A DNA stretch of 56,020 nucleotides from Acidimicrobiales bacterium. Lineage in GTDB: Bacteria; Actinomycetota; Acidimicrobiia; Acidimicrobiales; MedAcidi-G1. A program made the position numbers and the translations under genes. The notes under the pieces were generated by a model, which was not told where the DNA came from, searched no databases, and saw only the letters and a program-made list of their open reading frames with translations. Positions 24,166 through 32,119 of this stretch are shown piece by piece. The stretch lies in the NCBI GenBank assembly GCA_014240365.1, contig JAAZXC010000004.1, forward strand, positions 1 to 56,020. Direction: 5' to 3'. Every line of letters starts with the position of its first letter. The first letter of the stretch is position 1.

Positions 24166-25277
24166 GGTGTGCTGCCTTCCGTCGGGTTCCCGATACTGCC
24201 GTGTACCCAGTCCCGATCCAGGTAGCAGCCCTGCAGGTACCGGTCCGGGTCGGACTCCCCCGCCCGACCGTGGAGGACCCGTTGGTTGTCGAACACCAGA
24301 CACTCGCCCGGCGACAGCGTGAACCGGTACTCCATTTCAGGGCGGTGCAGAAGATTTGCAAAGGACCGGTACGCCTCGTAGAAGCCGGACATCTCCGCGT
24401 ACGCCATGTCGAACGGTGCGGCCGACCGGTTGTTGTAGCTGACCGCCAGCACCACCCCACGGTCGTCCACCTCGATGACGGCTGCCCGGTTCCGGAGGTC
24501 GAAGCCGTCACCCCTCCACCGGAACGGCACCCTGTGGCCGGACAACATGTCGAAGGCACCCCGATCCTCGCTGCGCAGCGTCTCGGCTGCGCTGAAGCCG
24601 TCGACAAGCACGGTCACCCCGCCGGCCTGACTGGCCACGAGGCAGTGGAGGAGCTGGATCCCGGGCACCGGCCGCCGGTACGGGTTGTCGGTGTGCACGT
24701 TCAGCGCCCGCGGCGTGAACGCCAGGTTCACCGGCTCGGCCTCGGCTCGAACGTGGAACACCTCGCCGTAGTTGGTCTCCCTTATCGGCCCCCAGATCCC
24801 GGCTACTTCAGCAATTGACGGACCCGTCGGTTCGTGACCAGATGCCAGGCCATGAACGATCGCCAGGCCGTCGCGCACGAGGGCGGCAGTCGCAGCCGAC
24901 CTCGCCGACGGGTCGTCACGCCGTGACCACGCCAGCCGGCACGGGTCGAGGTCAGCCGCCAGCCATGGCACCGCCTCCGGGGAGCCGCGCTCCAAGCCGT
25001 CGTAGCGGTGTGCCTCCAGCCATTCGGCTTCGAAGGTGCTAACCACCCCATCCGGTCCGAACTCCACGCACAGACGACCGTCGACCACCTCGGCCGACGT
25101 GATCACCACCTCGTCCGCCAGCTCCGAGATGTCGAACAGGCGCTGGTCGTTGACCACGTCACGCGAGGCGTCGTCGCGTGCATTGTCCCGCAACCAGATT
25201 GCGTGGAACCTGGCAGGACCGTCCGCCAGGTCCAGGGTCAGCACGTCGGGCCGCAGCGCCGTGACATGGAGGCCCAT
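24162..25277 (-). CDS. Gamma-butyrobetaine-hydroxylase-like Fe(II)/2-oxoglutarate dioxygenase (TmpA candidate)
   Basis: A 371-residue protein starting at the ATG at 25277, whose bases overlap the stop of the HD gene (TGATG). The open frame continues upstream, but that region is coding in the HD gene. Residues 1-100 form the GBBH N-terminal domain (FHAIWLRDNARDD). Residues 105-360 form the TauD/GBBH catalytic fold. The iron site is HTD at His195/Asp197 (LNVHTDNPYRRP) plus a distal histidine near 336 (FDNQRVLHGR). The zinc cysteines of classical GBBHs are replaced by Ala33, Asp35 and Ser38. GBBH homologues paired with HD-family oxygenases are known to be TmpA, which hydroxylates N-trimethyl-2-aminoethylphosphonate. 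The alternatives are gamma-butyrobetaine or trimethyllysine hydroxylase. Pairing favours TmpA, but this is inference. Confidence 0.85.
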   Translation of the reverse strand: MGLHVTALRPDVLTLDLADGPARFHAIWLRDNARDDASRDVVNDQRLFDISELADEVVITSAEVVDGRLCVEFGPDGVVSTFEAEWLEAHRYDGLERGSPEAVPWLAADLDPCRLAWSRRDDPSARSAATAALVRDGLAIVHGLASGHEPTGPSIAEVAGIWGPIRETNYGEVFHVRAEAEPVNLAFTPRALNVHTDNPYRRPVPGIQLLHCLVASQAGGVTVLVDGFSAAETLRSEDRGAFDMLSGHRVPFRWRGDGFDLRNRAAVIEVDDRGVVLAVSYNNRSAAPFDMAYAEMSGFYEAYRSFANLLHRPEMEYRFTLSPGECLVFDNQRVLHGRAGESDPDRYLQGCYLDRDWVHGSIGNPTEGSTP

Positions 25278-25819
25278 CACAGGCGGAATTCCAGCGAATC
25301 CAGCAGCGGGCGCCATTCGTCGAGCGCCGGAATGTCCAGGTCGGCGACCTTGCCGCCATCGTCGAAGGACCGGAGGGTAAGGGCATCGGCTGCGAACGCC
25401 TCGGCCTCGAACGCCTCGGCCTCGGTGGCCGACATGGCACCCCCCTGGAGCCTCAAGGTCCCCACCGATGCCGGGCTGAGCTGCTCCTCGTAGGCCGGGT
25501 CCACGAAACATCGGAACCGCTTGGCCGCGACGTGCAGCCGGACAGGCTCGCTGACCGCCGCCACGAACCGTTCGGCCAACCAGGCTCCTCCCGTCGTGCC
25601 GTGGTCGGTAACCCCGAACTCCGAGTCCGGCTCGGCCAGGAAGTGCCCGACGTCGTGGAGCAGGGCCGCCAGCACGAGGGCGTCGGACGCACCGGAGGCC
25701 CCGGCCAGTGCCGCTGCCTGCAGGGCGTGCTGCTCCATGGAAACCTGCTCTGCGTAGTTGTTCCCACCAGCGGCGGCGAACAACCCCAGGACCTCGTCCG
25801 TGACGTGCATGACGCGCAT
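25277..25819 (-). CDS. HD-domain mixed-valence di-iron oxygenase (PhnZ/TmpB-like)
   Basis: A 180-residue HD-superfamily protein. Candidate metal ligands in order are His31 (SMEQHALQAA), His55-Asp56 (ALLHDVGH), His59 or His73, His96 (VRLHVAAKRF) and an acidic pair at 153-154 (FDDGGK). The upstream Tyr22 and Glu24 (NNYAEQVS) recall the Tyr/Glu gate of PhnZ, and LQGGAMSATEAEAF is a segment shared by that family. PhnZ and TmpB cleave the C-P bond of 1-hydroxyphosphonates with O2, giving phosphate plus glycine (PhnZ) or glycine betaine (TmpB). Family members are often misannotated as phosphohydrolases. It is first in an operon with the GBBH-like gene, as expected for tmpB-tmpA. An in-frame Met at residue 4 is an alternative start. 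Confidence 0.8.
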   Translation of the reverse strand: MRVMHVTDEVLGLFAAAGGNNYAEQVSMEQHALQAAALAGASGASDALVLAALLHDVGHFLAEPDSEFGVTDHGTTGGAWLAERFVAAVSEPVRLHVAAKRFRCFVDPAYEEQLSPASVGTLRLQGGAMSATEAEAFEAEAFAADALTLRSFDDGGKVADLDIPALDEWRPLLDSLEFRL

Positions 25820-25841
25820 TCTGCCCGCTGGGGAAGCCCGT

Positions 25842-25868
25842 GGCGAGCTCGCCTAGATTCGACTCGAA
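25842..25868. promoter_or_regulatory. Two adjacent palindromes in the divergent HD-oxygenase / acyl-CoA dehydrogenase gap
   Basis: GGCGAGCTCGCC (25842-25853) is a perfect 12-base palindrome, and TTCGA-C-TCGAA (25858-25868) is a second perfect dyad five bases on. TAGATT at 25854-25859, between and touching them, fits a plus-strand -10 element for the acyl-CoA dehydrogenase gene. These are probable operators for the divergent pair. Confidence 0.5.
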
Positions 25869-25908
25869 CCCGCCCCCAGAGGGCGCCGCCAAGCACTAGG
25901 ACGCACCC

Positions 25909-27231
25909 ATGGCAATCGGCCCCGGCCTACACATCGAGGATCCCACCGACCCGTCCCTGGACCTCACAATGTCCGAGGGCGCACGCCCCATCTACGACCG
26001 GGTACGGGCCTTCATTGCCGACGAGGTGGAACCGGTCACCCTGGAGTTCCATCAGCTGGGCGCTGAACGGACCGACCACTGGGGCTACCACCCGGGCCAG
26101 ATGGACATCCTGGACGGCCTCAAGACCAAGGCCCGCGAGGTCGGACTCTGGAACCTCTTCCTCCCGGACGCCGAAACCGGTGAGGGCCTCTCGAACCTGG
26201 ACTACGCCTACATCGCATCCGAGCTGGGCAAGAATCCCCTCGCCTCTGAGAGCCTCAACTGCTCGGCGCCTGACACCGGCAACATGGAGGTCCTTGAGCG
26301 GGTCGGCACCCCGGAGCAGAAGAAGCAGTGGCTGGAACCACTGCTGAACGGTGAGATCCGCTCCGCCTACGCCATGACCGAACCCGACGTGGCCTCCTCG
26401 GACGCCAAGACCCTTGCCTGCCGGGCGGTCCTGGACGGCGACGAGTGGGTAATCAACGGCACGAAGTACTACATCTCAGGAGCGGGTGACCCTCGCTGCA
26501 AGATCATGATCACGATGCTGCAGACCAGCCCCGATGGTCCGCCGCACCGTCGCCAGTCGCAGATCCTCGTGCCCATCGACACCCCCGGCGTCACCGTCGA
26601 CCACCCGATGCAGGTCTTCGGCGACGACGACGCCCCGCACGGCCACATGCACATCACCTTTACCGACGCCAGGGTGCCGGCCTCGAACATGCTGCTGGGT
26701 GAGGGCAGGGGATTCGAGATCTCCCAGCTCCGCCTCGGCCCCGGCCGTATCCACCACTGCATGCGGTCCATCGGAGCCGCCGAGCGGGCCATCGAGCTGA
26801 TGTGCCGCCGGGGTCTCCACCGTGAGGCGTTCGGCAAGCCGCTCGCCCACCTGGGCAAAAACATGGAGGTCATAGCCAGGGCCCGGATCGAGATCGAGGC
26901 GATGCGGCTCATGGTCCTGAGGGCAGCCAAGGCCATGGACACCATGGGCAACGCCGAGGCCCGTGTGTGGATCAGCGCCGTGAAGGCCATGGTTCCGGAG
27001 AAGGTCTGCCAGATCATCGATGCCGCCATCCAGATCCACGGCGCCACCGGCGTCTCGCAGTGGACGCCGCTGGCAGGCATGTACACACGCCAGCGGACCC
27101 TCCGCCTGGCCGACGGCCCGGACGAGGTGCACCACTTCGTCGTCGCCCGGTTCGAGCTGAACCGCTACCAGGACGGCCCGGGCGAGGTGCCCATGCTGAA
27201 CGCAACCGGCCCGGTCTTCTCAGCACCGTGA
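25909..27231 (+). CDS. Acyl-CoA dehydrogenase (long FadE-like/ACAD11-like type)
   Basis: A 440-residue acyl-CoA dehydrogenase. The flavin signature is YAMTEPDVASSDAKTLACRA, the strand INGTKYYISGAGDPRCKIMI lies in the middle domain, and the C-terminal bundle includes GRIHHCMRSIGAAERAIELM and QIHGATGVSQWTPLAGMYTR. The longer N-terminus (about 50 residues before FIADEVEPVTLEFH) and the DPRCKIMI segment are typical of the ACAD10/11-like subgroup, which also acts on unusual or hydroxylated acyl-CoAs. It is divergent from the HD-oxygenase gene and 43 bases before the alkyl sulfatase. The fatty acid from alkyl-sulfate cleavage is a reasonable source of substrate. Confidence 0.92.
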   Translation: MAIGPGLHIEDPTDPSLDLTMSEGARPIYDRVRAFIADEVEPVTLEFHQLGAERTDHWGYHPGQMDILDGLKTKAREVGLWNLFLPDAETGEGLSNLDYAYIASELGKNPLASESLNCSAPDTGNMEVLERVGTPEQKKQWLEPLLNGEIRSAYAMTEPDVASSDAKTLACRAVLDGDEWVINGTKYYISGAGDPRCKIMITMLQTSPDGPPHRRQSQILVPIDTPGVTVDHPMQVFGDDDAPHGHMHITFTDARVPASNMLLGEGRGFEISQLRLGPGRIHHCMRSIGAAERAIELMCRRGLHREAFGKPLAHLGKNMEVIARARIEIEAMRLMVLRAAKAMDTMGNAEARVWISAVKAMVPEKVCQIIDAAIQIHGATGVSQWTPLAGMYTRQRTLRLADGPDEVHHFVVARFELNRYQDGPGEVPMLNATGPVFSAP

Positions 27232-27274
27232 TCCGGCCTCACGCCAGCTAGGCCGACAACCACCAGGAGACCCG

Positions 27275-29197
27275 ATGACGGATGACCCGCGCTCCCGCAA
27301 GCCAGCCACCACCCACACCCGGGCCGACCTCGATGCCTTCGCTGCGACCCTGCCGCCCGACGACGGCACCGATGCTGCCAACGTCGCCCGGGGCTTCATC
27401 GCGACCAGGACCGAACCGGTCATCCAGAAGTTGGTCCCCAACCCGTGGCAGCCCGTCACCTGGGACCTCTCGGCGTCGGACTTCGTGCATGCCCCATGCC
27501 CGGAGACCGTCAACCCGTCTCTCTGGCGCCAGGCAGGCTTCAACGCCCAGCACGGCCTCTACGAGATCATCGACGGCTTCTACCAGGTGCGTGGCTTCGA
27601 CACCTCCAGCATCACGTTCATCCGTGGCGACGTCGGCTGGGTGGTCATCGACCCGCTGACCACCACCGAGACCGCCACCGCCGCCTACGAGCTCGTCACC
27701 GAACACCTGGGCGAACGACCGGTCACGGCCGTGATCTACACCCACTCCCACGTCGACCACTACGGCGGCGTGCTGGGCGTGGTCGACCGGGCCCGGGTGG
27801 AGTCCGGCGAGGTTCCGGTCGTGGCCCCGGAGGGATTCCTGCACGAGGCGGTCGCCGAGAACGTGGTCGCCGCTCCCGCCATGGGTCGCCGGGCCACCTA
27901 CCAGTTCGGGATGCTTCTGCCGGCCGACGAGCAGGGCCACGTGGACCAGGGACTGGGCAAGGGGGTCCCCACCGGGTCCTCGGCACTGGTGGCTCCCACC
28001 ATCGAGATCACCGAGACCGGCCAGGAGCTCGTGCTGGACGGCATCCGGATCGAGTTCCAGCTCACCCCGGAATCCGAGGCACCGGCCGAGATGCACTTCT
28101 ACTTCCCGGACCGCCGGATCCTCTGCATGGCCGAGAACTGCACCGGCACCATGCACAACGTGCTCACCCTGCGCGGCGCGCTCGTGCGCGACGCCCTCAT
28201 GTGGAGCCGCTACATCGACGAGGCCATGGACCGTTGGGGCGACGTCACCGACGTGGTCTTCGCCAGCCACGGCTGGCCCCACTGGGGAGCCGAGGCATGC
28301 AACGGCTACCTCACCCGCCAGCGGGACCTCTACCGCTGGCTCCACGACGAGGCCATGCGCCTGGCCAACAGGGGCCTCACGCCGAACGAGATCTCGGCGG
28401 CCATCGACCTGCCGCAGGGCCTCTGGGATGACTACCTCTGCCACGGCTACTACGGCACGGTCAGCCACAACGTCCGGGCGGTGTACCAGCGGTACCTCGG
28501 CTTCTACGACGGGCACCCGTCCAGCCTCGATCCCTACGAGCCGGTCGAGGCTGGGCGGCGCTACGTCGACTTCATGGGTGGCATGGACCGCCTCCTTGAA
28601 CAGGCCCATGCCTCCTACGAGGCCGGAGACCACCGCTGGGTGGCCGAGGTGCTGCGCCACGCCGTGTTCGCCGACCCGACCTGCGAAGAGGCCCGCCTGC
28701 TACAGGCCGACGCCTTCGAACAGCTCGGCTACCGGGCTGAGTCAGGCCCGTGGCGCGACATCTACCTGACCGGCGCACAGGAACTGCGTAGCGGACCCAT
28801 CGATGTCCCGGCCATCCAACGTCCGAAGGGCGAGGTCCTCCGGGGCATGAGCCTCCAGCAGATCTTCGACTTCCTGGCTGTCCGCCTGGACGGTCCCGCA
28901 GTCGTGTCGCTCGGCCACCTCTCCGTCGACTGGCTCCTACCCGATGTCTCCGACACGGTCAGGGTGGAGCTCTCCAACGGAACCCTGCACTCGCTCCCCG
29001 GAAGCACGCACGCATCGCCAGATGCCACGGTCACCGGTGATCGGACGGCGCTGGAGGACATGATCGCCACGGGCACCCCGTTCGCCGAGGTGGTGGAATC
29101 CGGAGCGATCACCATCACCGGCGACAGTGAACGGGTGCTCGCCCTGTTCGCAAGCCTGACCGACTTCCCGCTCTTCTGGAACGTCATCGAGCCGTAG
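27275..29197 (+). CDS. Alkyl sulfatase, metallo-beta-lactamase type (SdsA1/BDS1-like)
   Basis: A 640-residue protein of the class of zinc alkyl sulfatases. The N-terminal metallo-beta-lactamase domain has THSHVDHYGG (His157, His159, Asp161, His162 as metal ligands), and the later AENCTGTMHNV and FASHGWPHWG segments complete the site. A helical dimerisation domain (about 415-525) and a C-terminal SCP2-like lipid-binding domain (about 530-640) follow. It hydrolyses alkyl sulfate esters to sulfate and the alcohol. The enzyme family is often exported, but the N-terminus here is hydrophilic, with no obvious signal peptide. Downstream of an acyl-CoA dehydrogenase, it supports growth on sulfated surfactants or natural alkyl sulfates. 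Confidence 0.93.
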   Translation: MTDDPRSRKPATTHTRADLDAFAATLPPDDGTDAANVARGFIATRTEPVIQKLVPNPWQPVTWDLSASDFVHAPCPETVNPSLWRQAGFNAQHGLYEIIDGFYQVRGFDTSSITFIRGDVGWVVIDPLTTTETATAAYELVTEHLGERPVTAVIYTHSHVDHYGGVLGVVDRARVESGEVPVVAPEGFLHEAVAENVVAAPAMGRRATYQFGMLLPADEQGHVDQGLGKGVPTGSSALVAPTIEITETGQELVLDGIRIEFQLTPESEAPAEMHFYFPDRRILCMAENCTGTMHNVLTLRGALVRDALMWSRYIDEAMDRWGDVTDVVFASHGWPHWGAEACNGYLTRQRDLYRWLHDEAMRLANRGLTPNEISAAIDLPQGLWDDYLCHGYYGTVSHNVRAVYQRYLGFYDGHPSSLDPYEPVEAGRRYVDFMGGMDRLLEQAHASYEAGDHRWVAEVLRHAVFADPTCEEARLLQADAFEQLGYRAESGPWRDIYLTGAQELRSGPIDVPAIQRPKGEVLRGMSLQQIFDFLAVRLDGPAVVSLGHLSVDWLLPDVSDTVRVELSNGTLHSLPGSTHASPDATVTGDRTALEDMIATGTPFAEVVESGAITITGDSERVLALFASLTDFPLFWNVIEP

Positions 29198-29237
29198 ACC
29201 CGGTCCCCGGGCAGCCACAGTAGCGATACCGCTCTGT

Positions 29238-30425
29238 TCAGGAATCCAGCCCGGAGCGCAGCTCAGCACCGTGCTGGTCGTTGGTGGGCGGTCGGCGCCT
29301 GACCATCGGAGGCGTCGCCGACATCCGGATGGGCGACCGCACGGACCTGAATTCGCCGTCACCATCATCGAACACGTCGACCGGGTCCAGGCCCAGTTCG
29401 GCCGCATCGATGAACGCCTCGCGCACCGTGTTGATCGGGCCGGCCGGAATGCCACCGGCACGCAGGCGCTCCAACCAGGCCTCCGTGGTGCCGGTGGCCA
29501 GGACCGACTCGATCTGGACCTCCAGCTCGTCGGCGTGTCGTATCCGAGACCCGTTGTCGCAGAAGCGGGCGTCGGCCAGCCAGTCGTCTCGGCCCAGGAC
29601 CACGCAGAATTTCTCCCAGAGGGCCGGGCTGGCGGCTGCCACGGCCAGCACGCCGTCCGACGTGCGGTACGGCTGGTACGGGACGATCGACGGGTGCCGG
29701 TTGCCCTGCCTACCCGGATCGACGTCGGCCACGACATGCCCCGAGCCGACGTTCAGCAGGCCCGCCAGGGCCGACCCCATGAGCGAAACCTCCACGTGCT
29801 GGCCCAGACCGGTCCGGTGGCGTTCCTCGATGGCGGCCAGGATGGCGATCACGGCGTAGAGACCGGTCAGGTTGTCCACCATTGCCGACCCGACCTTGGT
29901 CGGCTCGCCATCGGCCTCGCCCGTGATCGACATCACCCCGCTCATGGCCTGGACCAGGAAGTCGTAACCGGCCAGGCGGGCGCCTGCCCCGGTGCTGCCG
30001 AACCCCGTGATCGAACAGGTGACCAGGTCGGGACGCCCGGCGGCCAGCGCCCCGCGGTCCAGGCCGAAGCGTTCCATGGTCCCCACCCGGAAGTTGTCGA
30101 CCACGACGTCGGCGCCCAGCGCGATCCTGCGTGCCACGGCGAGGTCGGCGGCATCCCGGAGGTCCAGTGCGATGCTCCGCTTGTTGCGGTTCAGGCCCAG
30201 GTAGTAGGTGCTGGTCGCAGCATCCCCCTCGCCCCACCACGGCGGGCCCCAGGTGCGGGTCTCGTCTCCCACACCAGGCTGCTCGACCTTCACCACGTCG
30301 GCGCCGAGGTCACCCAGCACCATCGTGGCCATGGGCCCCGCCAGCACCCGGCTGAAGTCGGCTATCCGGAGGTGGCCCAACGCACCGGTATCGGCACGCT
30401 GATAGTCATCGAGGCTGTCCGGCAC
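29238..30425 (-). CDS. CaiB/BaiF-family (class III) CoA transferase
   Basis: A class III CoA transferase of 395 residues when read from the GTG at 30425. An upstream in-frame start at 30488 would place the palindromic operator inside the gene and adds a poorly conserved tail, so I prefer the GTG, though no strong ribosome-binding site is visible. Family marks are ADFSRVLAGPMATMVLGDLG, VVKVEQPGVGDETR, LALDLRD, VVVDNFRVGTMERFGLD, and MVDNLTGLYAVIAIL with the catalytic-type Asp. Such enzymes move CoA between carboxylates; carnitine/betaine CoA transferase (CaiB), formyl-CoA or 2-hydroxyacid transfer are known roles. Divergent from an MttB-family gene, so a betaine-type acid is plausible. Confidence 0.88.
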   Translation of the reverse strand: MPDSLDDYQRADTGALGHLRIADFSRVLAGPMATMVLGDLGADVVKVEQPGVGDETRTWGPPWWGEGDAATSTYYLGLNRNKRSIALDLRDAADLAVARRIALGADVVVDNFRVGTMERFGLDRGALAAGRPDLVTCSITGFGSTGAGARLAGYDFLVQAMSGVMSITGEADGEPTKVGSAMVDNLTGLYAVIAILAAIEERHRTGLGQHVEVSLMGSALAGLLNVGSGHVVADVDPGRQGNRHPSIVPYQPYRTSDGVLAVAAASPALWEKFCVVLGRDDWLADARFCDNGSRIRHADELEVQIESVLATGTTEAWLERLRAGGIPAGPINTVREAFIDAAELGLDPVDVFDDGDGEFRSVRSPIRMSATPPMVRRRPPTNDQHGAELRSGLDS

Positions 30426-30432
30426 GAGCGGG

Positions 30433-30475
30433 AGTCTCGCAGCGGCGGCACGACACGGCAATGCGAGAGTCTCGC
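30433..30475. promoter_or_regulatory. Palindrome GCGAGAGTCTCGC plus half-site between CoA transferase and MttB-family genes
   Basis: GCGAGA-G-TCTCGC at 30463-30475 is a perfect 13-base dyad. The half-site AGTCTCGC recurs at 30433-30440, 35 bases away. Both lie in the divergent gap between the CoA transferase start (30425) and the methyltransferase start (30534), the expected place for a shared operator. The regulator is not evident in the neighbourhood. Confidence 0.55.
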
Positions 30476-30533
30476 TTGCCTTCAGCACCGATCACGGCAA
30501 GCATCCGACGGTGCGAACCGAGCCTGTACACCT

Positions 30534-32081
30534 ATGACCGACACGAGCACGGTCCAACCACAGCGCGGGGTCCGGCAAGGTCGGGACGCCCGCGCAGCGA
30601 AACGCCGTACCCGGGTCCAGAGGTGGCTTCCCGAGTTGGAGCGCAGGATCCCCTGGGTGGACCTGCTCGACGAGGAGCAGGTCAAGAGGATCCATGACGC
30701 CTCCATGGACATCATCGAGGAGGTGGGCGTCGAGTTCAGGTGCGACGACGCCATCGGTATGTGGCGTGCGGCCGGGGCCGACGTTGACGGTGTCACCGTG
30801 CGCATCGACCGCGAGCACCTGATGTCGCTCGTCGGCACCGCTCCCTCCTCGTACACGATGGTGGCCCGCGACCCGGCCCACACGGTCACGGTCGGCGATG
30901 GCAGGACCATCTTCACCCCCTCCTACGGCGCCCCGTACGTACTGGACCTGGACGGCGTCCGTCGCCCAGGCACCCTTCAGGACTTCCGTAACTTCACGAA
31001 GCTGAACCACCTGTCGCCGGCACTGCACATGTCGGGTGGGGTGGTCTGCGAACCGATGGACGTACCGGTCCCGAAGCGGCACCTCTACATGACGGAGAGC
31101 CTCCTGAAGTACTCGTCCAAGCCGTTCATGGGGGCGGTCACCTCCATGGACCGAGCCGAGGACAGTCTGCACATGGCGGGGATCGTGTTCGGCCAGGACT
31201 TCGTTCGCGAGACGACCGTCATGACCTCCCTGGCCAACGCCAACACTCCCCTGGTCTGGGACAAGACCATGCTGGACAGCGTCCGGGTCTTCGCTGCCGC
31301 CAATCAGGCCACGCTCTTCAGCCCGTTCGTGCTCGGTGGCGCCTCCACGCCGGCCTCCACGGTCGGGGCGGTCATCCAGGTCAACATCGAGGCCCTCACC
31401 GGCGTGGCCTTCTCGCAGCTGGTCCGTACGGGTGCCCCTGCCCTCTACGGCCAGTGGCTGTCCACCGTTTCGATGCGTACCGGCGCCCCCCAGGCCGGCA
31501 CGCCTGAGATCTGCCACATGAACCTGCTCACCGCCCAGATGGCCCGCCACTACAACCTTCCGTCGCGTTGCAGCGGCTCGTGCACGAGCTCCAAGATGGT
31601 CGACGCCCAGGCCGGCTACGAGGCGGCCCGCAACATGTACGGCGTAATCATGGCGGGCACGAACTTCGTCCTCTCGACCACCGGCTATCTGGAGAGCGCC
31701 ATGTGCCAGAGCTACGCCAAGTGGGTCCTGGACAGTGAGCAGTTGGAGCTCATGTACCGGCTGGGCAGCGGGGTCTCGTTCGACGGCCTGGACGAGGTGC
31801 TGGACTCGATGCGCTCGGTGCCGGCGGGTGGCCACCACCTCGGTACGGAGCACACGCTGGCCAACTTCCAGACCGCCTTCTCGATGCCTGAGATGATGAA
31901 CAGCGACAACTACGAACAGTGGTTGGCCGACGGGTCGCAGGGCGCCGAGGAGCGGGCGGCCGCCAGGTGCCGCCAGATGCTCGACGAGTACGAGGAACCG
32001 GCGCTGGACGACCACATCCGCGAAGAACTCGACGACTACGTGGCTCGTCGTGATGCCGAACTGCCCGACCTGGTCACCTGA
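30534..32081 (+). CDS. Trimethylamine methyltransferase (MttB)-family protein, non-pyrrolysine
   Basis: A 515-residue MttB-superfamily protein from the ATG at 30534; the open frame continues upstream but that stretch lies in the antisense of the CoA transferase gene. A TIM-barrel methyltransferase core is recognisable in ASMDIIEEVGVEFR, LHMSGGVVCEPMDVP and KMVDAQAGYEAARNMYG. Where true MttB has the amber-encoded pyrrolysine, this protein reads CSGSCTSSK (Cys346-Cys350) with no in-frame TAG. Non-Pyl members such as MtgB demethylate glycine betaine or other quaternary amines, passing the methyl to a corrinoid protein. No corrinoid protein or its activator is visible here. No ribosome-binding site is obvious. 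It begins a co-directional run with a DapA-family lyase and an aldehyde dehydrogenase. Confidence 0.85.
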   Translation: MTDTSTVQPQRGVRQGRDARAAKRRTRVQRWLPELERRIPWVDLLDEEQVKRIHDASMDIIEEVGVEFRCDDAIGMWRAAGADVDGVTVRIDREHLMSLVGTAPSSYTMVARDPAHTVTVGDGRTIFTPSYGAPYVLDLDGVRRPGTLQDFRNFTKLNHLSPALHMSGGVVCEPMDVPVPKRHLYMTESLLKYSSKPFMGAVTSMDRAEDSLHMAGIVFGQDFVRETTVMTSLANANTPLVWDKTMLDSVRVFAAANQATLFSPFVLGGASTPASTVGAVIQVNIEALTGVAFSQLVRTGAPALYGQWLSTVSMRTGAPQAGTPEICHMNLLTAQMARHYNLPSRCSGSCTSSKMVDAQAGYEAARNMYGVIMAGTNFVLSTTGYLESAMCQSYAKWVLDSEQLELMYRLGSGVSFDGLDEVLDSMRSVPAGGHHLGTEHTLANFQTAFSMPEMMNSDNYEQWLADGSQGAEERAAARCRQMLDEYEEPALDDHIREELDDYVARRDAELPDLVT

Positions 32082-32119
32082 GACGGCGACAGCCCACCGA
32101 TAATCCCGAGGAATCCGAC

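Noticed and set aside
29271-30533. 421-codon upstream extension of the MttB-family frame
   Set aside because: It is antisense to the CoA transferase gene and shows no methyltransferase features; the ATG at 30534 gives the normal family length.
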